Assembly: GCA_025454495.1 (NCBI GenBank)
Contig: JALOOI010000007.1
Location: 1-43,999 of the forward strand
From: Anaerolineae bacterium
GTDB taxonomy: Bacteria > Chloroflexota > Anaerolineae > Aggregatilineales > Phototrophicaceae
Direction of reading: 5' to 3'
Length of the DNA: 43,999 bases
The position numbers and the translations under genes are program-made. The stretch's first letter is position 1; each line of letters opens with the position of its first letter. A model generated the notes under the pieces. That model ran no database searches. It had not been told where the DNA came from and was given only the letters and a program-made list of their open reading frames with translations. This document shows positions 7,801 to 16,059 of this stretch, piece after piece.

Positions 7801-8820
7801 ATGTCGTTTCAGCGTTATCTGGTGCGCCGCCTGCTGTTAACCCTGCCGCTGCTGCTGGGGATTACGGTGGTGGCTTTTCTCATCGCCAATGCGGTGCCGG
7901 CCGACCCCATCAATGCCAACCTGCCCCCCAACCAGTTGAACAACGAAACCATCGTGCGGGCCTTTCGGGAAAAGTGGGGGCTGGATAAGCCGCCGGTGGA
8001 ACAGTATTTCGTCTACCTGGGCAATTTGCTGCGCGGCGATATGGGCCGGTCGATCAAAAGTGGCGAGCCGGTGCTGGCCGATATTGCGAAATATTTGCCC
8101 GCCACCATTGAACTCTCCACCGTGGGCATTGTGCTGGGCATGAGCCTGGGCATTTTCTTCGGCGTGGTTTCGGCCGTGTGGCGCAATTCGCCGGTGGATT
8201 ATGTGGTGCGCTTTTTATCGCTCATCGGCGTGAGCTTCCCCATCTTTTTGCTGGCGCTGCTGGGACTGACCATCCTGCACGCCGAGCTGCGCCTGCTGCC
8301 CGGCCCCGGCCGCCTGGGTTTTACGGCCAGCGAACCGCCCACCGTGACCGGCCTGTTCGTGGTGGACAGCCTGCTGGCTTCCGATTTTGACACCCTGCGC
8401 GATGCCCTGCGGCGGCTCATCTTGCCCGGCTTTGTGCTGGCGCTGTATCTGTCGGGCATCATCGCCCGCATTACGCGCTCCTCCCTGCTGGAAGTGCTGG
8501 GCCAGGATTATATGCGTACCGCCCGCGCCAAAGGCCTCAATGAGCGGAACGTTATTCTGCGCCACGGGCTGTCGAACGCGCTCATCCCGGTGGTGACGGT
8601 CATCGGGCTGATGTACGGTAATTTGCTGGTCGGCTCCGTGCTGATCGAGCGTATTTTCGCCTGGCCGGGCATTGGTCAGTATATGTTCCGGGCCTCCACC
8701 TCGCAGGATTTCCCGGCGATTATGGGCGTGAGCATGTTAATTGCCTTTATTTATGTGGTGGTGAACTTTGTCGTCGATCTCCTCTACTACTTCATCGACC
8801 CGCGCATCCGGCTGGCGTAA
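7801..8820 (+). CDS. ABC transporter permease, DppB type
   Basis: Inner-membrane permease of the dipeptide/nickel class, 339 residues. It begins with the family's usual YLVRRLLLTLPLLLGITVV first membrane helix and has an extracytoplasmic loop with GDMGRS. The coupling (EAA-like) loop appears as DYMRTARAKGLNERNVILRHG, and the C-terminus ends DPRIRL. About six membrane segments are visible. The ATG has GGAG 6 bases upstream. It is part of the operon 6139-9655, in which no ATPase gene follows. Confidence 0.92.
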   Translation: MSFQRYLVRRLLLTLPLLLGITVVAFLIANAVPADPINANLPPNQLNNETIVRAFREKWGLDKPPVEQYFVYLGNLLRGDMGRSIKSGEPVLADIAKYLPATIELSTVGIVLGMSLGIFFGVVSAVWRNSPVDYVVRFLSLIGVSFPIFLLALLGLTILHAELRLLPGPGRLGFTASEPPTVTGLFVVDSLLASDFDTLRDALRRLILPGFVLALYLSGIIARITRSSLLEVLGQDYMRTARAKGLNERNVILRHGLSNALIPVVTVIGLMYGNLLVGSVLIERIFAWPGIGQYMFRASTSQDFPAIMGVSMLIAFIYVVVNFVVDLLYYFIDPRIRLA

Positions 8821-9655
8821 CGCGCTGCACGCGGTGAGCCGGCACCTGCGGCGGAACCCGGTGGTGCTGGCCGGGCTGCTGGTGGTGGTCTTCTGGCTGG
8901 CGATGCTGCTGCTCGCGCCGCTGCTGGCCCCCTATGACCCGCTGGCGCAGAATGTGCGTAACCGGCTTCAGCCGCCCGGCGCACTGCACAGCATGGGGAC
9001 AGATGAACTGGGGCGCGACATTTTCAGCCGCATCCTGCATGGCACGCTGGTCACGCTGCCGGCCGGGCTGGCCGTCATCGCCTTCGGGGCGCTCATCGGC
9101 ATCGTCGTCGGGGCGCTGGCGGGTTATTATGGCGGCCTGCTGGATGACCTGCTGATGCGGATCACCGAGTTATTTATGGCCTTCCCCACCATCATCCTGG
9201 CGATGGCGCTGGCGGCGGCGCTGGGCCCCAGCATCCAGAATGCGGTGCTGGCGCTGGTGATCGTGTGGTGGCCGGCCTACGCTCGCATTGTGCGCGGGCT
9301 GGTGCTGGATGTTAAACACCGCGATTATGTCGAAGCGGCCCGCAGCGCCGGGGCCGGCGATTTTTACATCCTCAGCCGTACCATCCTGCCCAACTGCCTG
9401 GCCCCGGCCCTCATCCTGGCCACGCTGGACGTGGGCAATGCCATCCTCACCTTTGCCGGGCTGAGCTTTCTGGGGCTGGGGTCTGCGCCGGAAGTGCCAG
9501 AATGGGGGCGCATGGTGTCCATCGCCATTGATTTCTTTGACCAGTGGTGGATGTGGCTGTATCCCGGCGCAGTCATCGCCTCGCTGGTGATGGCCTTCAA
9601 TTTCATCGGCGATGGCCTGCGCGATTTGCTGGATCCACGCCTGCGCGGCAAATAA
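8768..9655 (+). CDS. ABC transporter permease, DppC type
   Basis: Second permease of the dipeptide-type transporter. It has the family N-terminus LRRNPVVLAG, then LAPYDPLAQN, the motif GTDELGRDIFSR, and the coupling loop DYVEAARSAGAGDFYILSR. The C-terminal end is GDGLRDLLDPRLRG. The frame opens with a TTG at 8768 that overlaps the upstream permease by 53 bases and gives a plausible GWRNALHAVSRHLRRNP lead-in. A GTG at 8834, 13 bases after the upstream stop, is the alternative start and leaves a very short N-terminus. Neither has a strong ribosome site. Confidence 0.9.
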   Translation: MSSISSTTSSTRASGWRNALHAVSRHLRRNPVVLAGLLVVVFWLAMLLLAPLLAPYDPLAQNVRNRLQPPGALHSMGTDELGRDIFSRILHGTLVTLPAGLAVIAFGALIGIVVGALAGYYGGLLDDLLMRITELFMAFPTIILAMALAAALGPSIQNAVLALVIVWWPAYARIVRGLVLDVKHRDYVEAARSAGAGDFYILSRTILPNCLAPALILATLDVGNAILTFAGLSFLGLGSAPEVPEWGRMVSIAIDFFDQWWMWLYPGAVIASLVMAFNFIGDGLRDLLDPRLRGK

Positions 9656-9681
9656 GCGGCTGTCAATTGCGCGATTTGCTG

Positions 9682-9687
9682 TATAAT
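9682..9687 (+). promoter_or_regulatory. -10 box of the SUV3-like helicase gene
   Basis: A consensus TATAAT lies 39 bases before the helicase ATG. A CTGTCA 16 bases upstream (9660-9665) is a weak -35. It sits right after the stop of the DppC permease, suggesting an independent promoter. Confidence 0.5.
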
Positions 9688-9726
9688 GCAGCGCAGCGCA
9701 GAGCCTACAGGACAATTACAATCCGC

Positions 9727-11850
9727 ATGACCGGAAAAACGACCCCTGAGATACACAACGAAAGCGCCTGGGATGAGATGCTGCTGATTACCGGCGCGAT
9801 CATCCGCCCGGGCGCAGTACTGACTCCCGATATGGCTGGCAGTCGCCTGCTGGTGCAGGCCCGTTCCTACACCTTTAACGCGGCCCGTAAACGGCTGGAC
9901 ATCAGCAAAGCCTCGCTGGATAAGGCGGTCGAAGCGGGACTGCTGCACACCTTTGTCGATCCTGAAAACCAGATGCGGCTGCCGGCCGACATGGTGGAAA
10001 GCGTCTTCACCGACCCCGTGCTGTATGAACAGGTGGTGGCGCATGAAAAAGTGGAGCCGCGCGAGATCGCCGAAGTGCTCGACCTGAGCTATTCCGCCGT
10101 GCGCCGCCGGCTGGAGAAAGCCGGCATCAACCGCAACAACCCGCGCTGGGGCGAAGTGCGCGGCCAGTGGGGCCTGCCGGAGACGCTGCGCGGCTTTTAC
10201 GAAGCGCTGGCCGACCGGCAGCGCCAGAAGCGCGACGAGAAAAAAGCCAAACAGACCGATAAGCGCGAGAAGGAACGGCAGAAGCGCGAAGATGAGCGCC
10301 GCCGCCGCGAAGAACTGCGCGAAAAACTGATCGAGGCCTTCCCCGCCTGGGAAAATGAAGACCGGGTGAACCAGACGCTGCTGCTGCATGTGGGGCCGCC
10401 CAACAGCGGCAAAACGCATGATGCACTCAGCCGGCTGGTGGAGGCCGGCCGCGGCTGGTACCTGGCCCCGCTGCGCCTGCTGGCCTTTGAAATTTTTGAC
10501 CGCCTCAACCAGCGCGGGGTCTTTTGCAATTTGCTCACCGGCGAAGAATACATCGACATTCCCGGAGCCAGCATCACCGCCGCCACCATCGAAATGTTCA
10601 ACCCGCTGCACAGCGGTGATTGTGTCATCATCGACGAAGCGCAAATGCTCACCGACCCGGATCGCGGGTGGGCGTGGACGCGGGCCATGATGCAGGCGCA
10701 ATCGCCGGAAATCCACGTCATTGGCCCGCCGCAGATACAGCAACTGGTGGAGCGCATGACGGCCGCCGCCGATATTCCGCTGGGGGTGGTGCAGCATCAT
10801 CGGCTTGCGCCCATCAAAGTCTCTGAACGCCCGTGGATGCTGGAAAAATTGCCCCCGCGCACGATTCTGGTGGCTTTTTCGCGGCGGATGGTGCTGGAAC
10901 TGAAGACCAAGCTGGAGCGCTTTAAGCGTACTGTCTCCGTCGTTTATGGCACGCTGCCGCCGGAAGTCCGCCGCAAGCAGGCCGATCGTTTTGCGGCCGG
11001 CGAAACGGAAATTTGCATTGCCACCGATGCGGTGGGCATGGGGCTAAACCTGCCGGCGGATTATGTGTGCTTCTATGAGGTGGAAAAATTCGACGGCCGC
11101 AACAGCCGCCGCCTGACCCCCGGCGAAGTGCAGCAGATCGGCGGGCGGGCCGGCCGCTTCGGCTATTCCCAGGCGGGCGAAATCGGCGCGACCAACCGCC
11201 ACAACCTGGAGACCATCCGCGAACTGTACTACACCGAAACGCCGGATTTGACCTTCGCCCGCGTCGCGCCGGTGGTCGATGAGCTGGAGATGATCCCCGG
11301 CAGCCTGGCGGAACGCTTACAGGAATGGGCCTCGCTGGAATCTATCCCGGCGGCGCTGCGCAGCGTGGTGAAAACGGCCGATCTGAGCGAGCGCATCGAA
11401 CTGGCGGCCATGCTCACCGATGCCGAAGTCGATCAACTGGGGCTGGAACGGGCGGTACGGCTCATCAACGCGCCCACGCGCAAGAGCAGCCGCGACTTCT
11501 GGTATGCCTGCACGCGGTCGATCCTGGCGGCCGAACCGATGCCGGTGCCGCCGCAGCCGCCGCGCAAGATCGACGACAGCGAAGAACTGGATTTTACCGA
11601 AACCTGCATCGCCTGTGCCGATATTTACCTGTGGCTGTCGCAGCGGCAGGAATTTATGGCCCACGCGCCGGAAGCCATCGACATCCGCAGCCGCCGCGTG
11701 GAATGGTCGATGCAGATTGATGAAGCGCTGCTGCGTAAAATTAACATGGCGCGGCGCTGCCGGGAATGCCGCAAAGAACTGCCGCCCGGCCATCCCTACA
11801 CCATCTGCGACCGCTGTTACGCCTCGCGCTATCTGGACCTGGAATTTTAA
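9727..11850 (+). CDS. SUV3-like superfamily 2 RNA helicase with HTH and zinc-ribbon parts
   Basis: ATP-dependent helicase of 707 residues resembling mitochondrial SUV3. Motif I is GPPNSGKT (223-230) and motif II is DEAQ (303-306), followed by a segment (DRGWAWTRAMM, then EIHVIG) strongly like SUV3. Motif V is DAVGMGLNLPA (from 434) and motif VI is QIGGRAGRFG (470-479). Ahead of the core are a MerR/excisionase-like helix-turn-helix (LDISKASLDKAVEAGLL), a second one (PREIAEVLDLSYSAVRRRL) and a highly charged coiled coil (about 160-210). The C-terminus is a four-Cys zinc ribbon (CRECRKELPP, then CDRC). ATG 9727 is the first sensible start; the frame itself is open further upstream without support. 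It probably remodels RNA, perhaps with a degradosome nuclease, which is inference from mitochondrial SUV3. Confidence 0.88.
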   Translation: MTGKTTPEIHNESAWDEMLLITGAIIRPGAVLTPDMAGSRLLVQARSYTFNAARKRLDISKASLDKAVEAGLLHTFVDPENQMRLPADMVESVFTDPVLYEQVVAHEKVEPREIAEVLDLSYSAVRRRLEKAGINRNNPRWGEVRGQWGLPETLRGFYEALADRQRQKRDEKKAKQTDKREKERQKREDERRRREELREKLIEAFPAWENEDRVNQTLLLHVGPPNSGKTHDALSRLVEAGRGWYLAPLRLLAFEIFDRLNQRGVFCNLLTGEEYIDIPGASITAATIEMFNPLHSGDCVIIDEAQMLTDPDRGWAWTRAMMQAQSPEIHVIGPPQIQQLVERMTAAADIPLGVVQHHRLAPIKVSERPWMLEKLPPRTILVAFSRRMVLELKTKLERFKRTVSVVYGTLPPEVRRKQADRFAAGETEICIATDAVGMGLNLPADYVCFYEVEKFDGRNSRRLTPGEVQQIGGRAGRFGYSQAGEIGATNRHNLETIRELYYTETPDLTFARVAPVVDELEMIPGSLAERLQEWASLESIPAALRSVVKTADLSERIELAAMLTDAEVDQLGLERAVRLINAPTRKSSRDFWYACTRSILAAEPMPVPPQPPRKIDDSEELDFTETCIACADIYLWLSQRQEFMAHAPEAIDIRSRRVEWSMQIDEALLRKINMARRCRECRKELPPGHPYTICDRCYASRYLDLEF

Positions 11851-11856
11851 CGGAAC

Positions 11857-11881
11857 GGGCGCAGCGCGTGCCGCTGCGCCC
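11857..11881. terminator. Perfect hairpin between convergent genes
   Basis: A 10-bp perfect GC-rich stem (11857-11866 with 11872-11881, loop CGTGC) lies between the helicase stop and the amidohydrolase stop. No T tract, as with the hairpin at 671-699. Confidence 0.6.
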
Positions 11882-11891
11882 GCGGTCAGCG

Positions 11892-13865
11892 TTACATCTC
11901 CAGGTATTCCTGCCGGGTGATGGCCTCCGGCGGAATGCCCATCAATTTCAGCATATCGTGGATCATGGTGGCTTTCAGTTCGGCATCGCTGGCCGACCAG
12001 GTGCGGCTTTTGATCTCCAGGAACAGCCCCGGAATATCCGGTTCAATCAGCCGATCCACATTGACGAAGAACAGCACGCCCTGATGCAGCACCCGCCAGC
12101 GCCGCCGTTCCTTGCGGAGCGTCTTCTCGGTGGAAGCCTGGAAATATTCCTGGTAAAAGCGCAGCGGGTGGCTGGCCGGGGCGATGAAGCGCGAATGCGA
12201 CAGCACGGCCATATTGTCGAACACGCGCTCTTTTTTATCGCTGGTGTAGGTGAGGCGCATACGCACCCCCACCACGTTACCGGCTCCGTCGATTTTGTCA
12301 TCTTCGCGGTAGCGCACCCGCCCCTGGGCCGGGTTGTCGAACAAAAAGTAGGTGTCGTACTGGCGATAATGCACAGAACGCATCACCTCGGTATCCGGGT
12401 GGCTGAGCAGGTTTTCCACCACCGAGGAGTCTTCCAGGCGGGCCTTCACCTGCACCTCAAAGCTCTCGGAGCGTTCGACATCCACCGCCACGCCCACCAG
12501 CTTGCTGAGGGGGTTGCCTTCGCGCACGGTGAGGAAGCGCCCCACGTTTTCGGCATAGCTGGCGGCCTGCTCCCGCAGGCGTGTTTCATCAATCGTCAGC
12601 AGGCGGCGATCGCGCATTAGCACCTGGCCATGGCACACGGTATGGCGCACATCGCTGCTGTGGGCAGCATACACAAGCTGCGAATAGACCGCCTCCGGGT
12701 TAAAGTCGAAATGCGGGGTATTGTGCATCGGCTGTGCATCCACCACGATCACATCGGCATATTTGCCCGCTTCCAGGCTGCCGGTGATGGCCTCCAGACC
12801 GAGCGCTTTTGCGCCGCCGCGGGTGGCCATCCACAGCGCCTGTTTGGCCGGCAGGGCCGTCGGGTTATGGGGGGCCACTTTGGCCAGCAGCGCCGCCAGC
12901 CGCATCTCCTCGAACATGTCCAGATCGTTGTTGCTGGCCGGGCCATCGGTGCCGATGGCGACGTTAATGCCCATTTCCAGCATCTGCGTGATGGGGGCGA
13001 TGCCGCTGGCCAGCTTGAGATTGGCCGACGGGCAGTGCGCCACCGAAACATCATGTTTGTGCATGATCCGCATTTCATGCTCATCCACATGCACACAGTG
13101 GGCCATCAGCACGCGGTTATCGTTCAGCAGCCCGGTATCCTTCACCCAGGGGACGACGGTTTTACCGTAAGCGGCCAGGTTATCATCCACTTCGCGGCGC
13201 GTTTCGGCGATGTGGATCATCAGCGGCAGCCCGAATTCCCGCGCCAGGTCGCCGCTGCGCCGCAGCGTTTCTTCGGTGTTGGAATAGGGCGCGTGCGGGG
13301 CCACGGTGGGCGTAATCAGCGGGTGCCCGCGCCACGCCTGGATGAAATCGCGCGTCAGCGCCAGGCTGTCTTCATAGGTGGCGGCATCCGGCGCGGGAAA
13401 TTTAAGGATGGATTCGCACAGCAGCGCCCGCAGCCCGGCGGCGGCCGTGGCCGCGGCGATGTCCGCTTCAAAATAATACATGTCGGCGAAGGCCGTCACC
13501 CCGCCGCGGATCATCTCGGCACAGGCCAGCGTGGTGCCCATGCGGCAGAATTCCGGGCTGACAAACTCACGCTCCACTGGCATGATATAGCCCATCAGCC
13601 ACACGTCCAGGCGCAGATCATCCGCCAGGCCGCGCAGCAGCGTCATGGGCACGTGGGTATGCGCGTTAATTAAACCGGGCAGGATGTAATGGCCGCGGCA
13701 CTCCAGGCGCTCATCCGCCGTGTACCGGGCTTCCAGGTCGGCCCGGCGGCCCACCGCGACGATGACATGATCGCGGATGGCCACCGCCCCATCGGGGATA
13801 ACCTCGCGGGCATCGTTCATGGTGATGACTGTGCCACCACTTAAGAGAAGATGAACTTTTTCCAA
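11892..13865 (-). CDS. MtaD/SAH-deaminase-like amidohydrolase fused to a CYTH-like domain
   Basis: Two-part protein of 657 residues. Residues 1 to about 455 are a TRZ/ATZ-type amidohydrolase close to S-adenosylhomocysteine/methylthioadenosine deaminases: metal motif H69-T-H71 (LINAHTHVPMTLLRGLADD), then the IHIAETRREV histidine, AHCVHVDEHE, and GTDGPASNNDLDMFEEMR carrying the metal Asp. From about 470 to the end is a CYTH-like triphosphate-tunnel domain: FEVQVKARL (variant of the ExExK start), YDTYF, RVRYRED, RLTYT, and late FLEIKSRTW. TTG at 13865 is chosen because GGGAG lies 6 bases upstream. The frame extends to another TTG at 13892. The single frame has no break, so the fusion is real in this sequence. 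The coupling of purine deamination to a polyphosphate-type domain has no obvious explanation. Confidence 0.8.
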   Translation of the reverse strand: MEKVHLLLSGGTVITMNDAREVIPDGAVAIRDHVIVAVGRRADLEARYTADERLECRGHYILPGLINAHTHVPMTLLRGLADDLRLDVWLMGYIMPVEREFVSPEFCRMGTTLACAEMIRGGVTAFADMYYFEADIAAATAAAGLRALLCESILKFPAPDAATYEDSLALTRDFIQAWRGHPLITPTVAPHAPYSNTEETLRRSGDLAREFGLPLMIHIAETRREVDDNLAAYGKTVVPWVKDTGLLNDNRVLMAHCVHVDEHEMRIMHKHDVSVAHCPSANLKLASGIAPITQMLEMGINVAIGTDGPASNNDLDMFEEMRLAALLAKVAPHNPTALPAKQALWMATRGGAKALGLEAITGSLEAGKYADVIVVDAQPMHNTPHFDFNPEAVYSQLVYAAHSSDVRHTVCHGQVLMRDRRLLTIDETRLREQAASYAENVGRFLTVREGNPLSKLVGVAVDVERSESFEVQVKARLEDSSVVENLLSHPDTEVMRSVHYRQYDTYFLFDNPAQGRVRYREDDKIDGAGNVVGVRMRLTYTSDKKERVFDNMAVLSHSRFIAPASHPLRFYQEYFQASTEKTLRKERRRWRVLHQGVLFFVNVDRLIEPDIPGLFLEIKSRTWSASDAELKATMIHDMLKLMGIPPEAITRQEYLEM

Positions 13866-13894
13866 TGGGTGCTCCCGTCTGACAGATGGCAAAT

Positions 13895-13922
13895 TTGCGT
13901 GATTTTAACACTGATGTATATT
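13895..13922 (+). promoter_or_regulatory. Promoter for the membrane/EEP gene
   Basis: TTGCGT (13895-13900), a 16-base spacer and TATATT (13917-13922) lie about 35 bases before the ATG at 13957, in the divergent gap. On the other strand the same gap has a TAAAAT-like box that could serve the amidohydrolase gene. Confidence 0.45.
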
Positions 13923-13956
13923 TTGTGCAGGGATTACCGGGCAGGATTGGACAGGT

Positions 13957-16059
13957 ATGGTCAGTCGTTTAAGAGCGCTTAACCCGCTGCGCCACGAAAC
14001 ATTAACCCTGCTGGAAGCCGGCCTGCTGGGGCTGTTCTTCATTCAGGCGCTGCGTTTTGTGATCGGGATGCTGTACAGCCGCACGGCCAGCGCATCGCTG
14101 GTCTCGGCCTATCCACGCGGCAGCCTCAGCGCCGATCTGCCCGGCCTGGTCGATCCGGCCATCGTGAGCCAGGAGATTGCCCTGCTGGGGCTGGTGCTGG
14201 CGCTGCCCCTGCTGACGCTGCTGCTGGGCCGGGTGCGCCTGTTGTTCGTGCCGGCGGTGCTGCTGCTGGCCGGCGGGCGGCTGTTGCTGGTGGTCGATGG
14301 CGGCAGCCTGACCCCCACCATGGGCGCACTGCTGGCCGTGGCCGGCGGGCTGCTGTATGTGGGGCTGCTCATTCGCCAGCGGCTGACGCTGCTGCCCTAT
14401 TTTTTCCTGCTGGGGCTGGGGATAGATGGCCTCTTCCGCGCCTATGGCAACACGCTGGATCCGTCAGTCACGCCGGCGTATGCCGGGGTGCAAACGGCGC
14501 TCTCGGCGGTGGCGGTGCTGCTCTCCCTGCTCACCGCGCTGCCATCCCCGCCCCGTGACCCCGGCCAGCGCGGCACGCTGTCGCTGTGGAGCGCCCTGGG
14601 TCTGGGCGGGATGCTGTTCCTGCAATTGTCGCTGCTGGCCCTGCCCAATGCCATCAGCGGCCGGGCGGATGCCGATTACACCACCTTCGTCCCGGCGGTG
14701 ACGGCGGCGACGCTGCTGCCGCTGATCCCGTTTGTGCGCCGCCAGGCCCGCGCCATCATCGCCCCGTTTGATGCCACCACGCGCGGCTGGGTGTGGCTGG
14801 TGGTGACGCTGCTGCTGGTGGTGATCGGGCTGCGGGTGCAGCGCATTAACCTGGGCAGCGCCGAAGTGGCCGTGGGGGGCGCGGCACTGGTGCTGGCGCA
14901 GTTCCTGATGAGCATGGTGTGGTGGTGGTTTGCCACCCCCCAGGGCGAGCGTAAACGCAGTTGGAGCGGGCTGTGGCTGGTGTTCACACCGCTCATCTTC
15001 GGGCTGCTGGTGACGGCCGATCTGTTCACCTATGAATATGCCTTTGTCCGCAATTTTGCCCCGCCCTTCGACGTGCTGAACCCGGTGGTGCCGCCGCTGC
15101 TGCGTGGCTTTCGTGACCTGGGGCTGCTGGTGGCGCTGCTGGCGGCGTTCCTGGCGCTGCTGCCGATGATCCAGGCGGGCCAGCAGATTCCCTGGCGCGG
15201 CAGCCGGGGCCGGGTTTCGCTGCTGGCGCTGCTGCTGGTGAGCGCGGCCACGGCCGCCGCCGCCGTCCTGTCTCGCCCGCCGCTGATCCAGCCGGTGCTG
15301 AATGTGCCGGTGCTGCGCGTGGGCACCTATAACATTCACGGCGGCTACAGCGAATTTTTCCAGTTCGATCTGGAAGCGCTGGCCAGCACCATTGAGCGCA
15401 GCGGCGTTGAAGTCGTCCTGCTCCAGGAGGCAGAAGCCGGCCGCCTGACCAGCTTCGGGGTTGACCAGACGCTGTGGCTGGCGCGGCGCTTGCAGATGGA
15501 TCGGCGCTTTTTCCCCACCACGGAAGGCCTGCACGGGCTGGCGGTGCTGTCGCGGGTGCCCATCGTGTTTGATGACGGTGTGCTGATCCCCGGGGTTGAC
15601 CGGCAAACCGGCCTGCAACGGGTGCAAATTCGGCCGGATGAGAGCGCCGTGACGCTGTACAATACCAGCCTGGGCTTTTTGCTCCAGGGCAGCAGCATCA
15701 CCGAGCAGGAACGCAACCAGCGCGATCAACTGAATCTCATCCTGGCGACGCTGGAGACGCACATCCGCCTGGATTATGGCGGCCAGCCGGGCCGGATGAT
15801 CCTGGGGGGCACCTTCCACAACGTGCCGGATTCGCCGCTGATGCAAATGCTGGCGCGGACGGGCTTCATCGACCCCTTCGCCGGCACCAACCCCGATCTT
15901 TCGGCCACGCTGGTACGGGTAGACCGGCAGGCGCGGGTGGATTACCTGTGGCTGTGGAGCCAGAGCTTAAGCTCCACCGGCAACGGTGTCATCGCCAGCG
16001 CCGCCTCCGATCATCGGCTGGCGTTTGCCGGGGTGCAAATTCGGCGCGGGCAGCCTTAG
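13957..16059 (+). CDS. Polytopic membrane protein with degenerate EEP-fold domain
   Basis: Integral membrane protein of 700 residues. Residues 1 to about 445 carry roughly a dozen hydrophobic segments. The C-terminal ~245 residues are an endonuclease/exonuclease/phosphatase (EEP) domain: TYNIHGG at about 457, LQEAE at about 488, and the final SDHR at about 684. Two active-site stretches differ from the family. The NTHL segment reads YNTSLGF (His lost), and the GDFN segment reads GGTFHNVPDS near 618 (Asp replaced by Thr). Asn, Glu and the final Asp-His remain. It may be a non-catalytic lipid or phosphate-ligand binder, or an unusual hydrolase. Its 3' end overlaps the convergent RNase III gene by four bases. 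Confidence 0.8.
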   Translation: MVSRLRALNPLRHETLTLLEAGLLGLFFIQALRFVIGMLYSRTASASLVSAYPRGSLSADLPGLVDPAIVSQEIALLGLVLALPLLTLLLGRVRLLFVPAVLLLAGGRLLLVVDGGSLTPTMGALLAVAGGLLYVGLLIRQRLTLLPYFFLLGLGIDGLFRAYGNTLDPSVTPAYAGVQTALSAVAVLLSLLTALPSPPRDPGQRGTLSLWSALGLGGMLFLQLSLLALPNAISGRADADYTTFVPAVTAATLLPLIPFVRRQARAIIAPFDATTRGWVWLVVTLLLVVIGLRVQRINLGSAEVAVGGAALVLAQFLMSMVWWWFATPQGERKRSWSGLWLVFTPLIFGLLVTADLFTYEYAFVRNFAPPFDVLNPVVPPLLRGFRDLGLLVALLAAFLALLPMIQAGQQIPWRGSRGRVSLLALLLVSAATAAAAVLSRPPLIQPVLNVPVLRVGTYNIHGGYSEFFQFDLEALASTIERSGVEVVLLQEAEAGRLTSFGVDQTLWLARRLQMDRRFFPTTEGLHGLAVLSRVPIVFDDGVLIPGVDRQTGLQRVQIRPDESAVTLYNTSLGFLLQGSSITEQERNQRDQLNLILATLETHIRLDYGGQPGRMILGGTFHNVPDSPLMQMLARTGFIDPFAGTNPDLSATLVRVDRQARVDYLWLWSQSLSSTGNGVIASAASDHRLAFAGVQIRRGQP

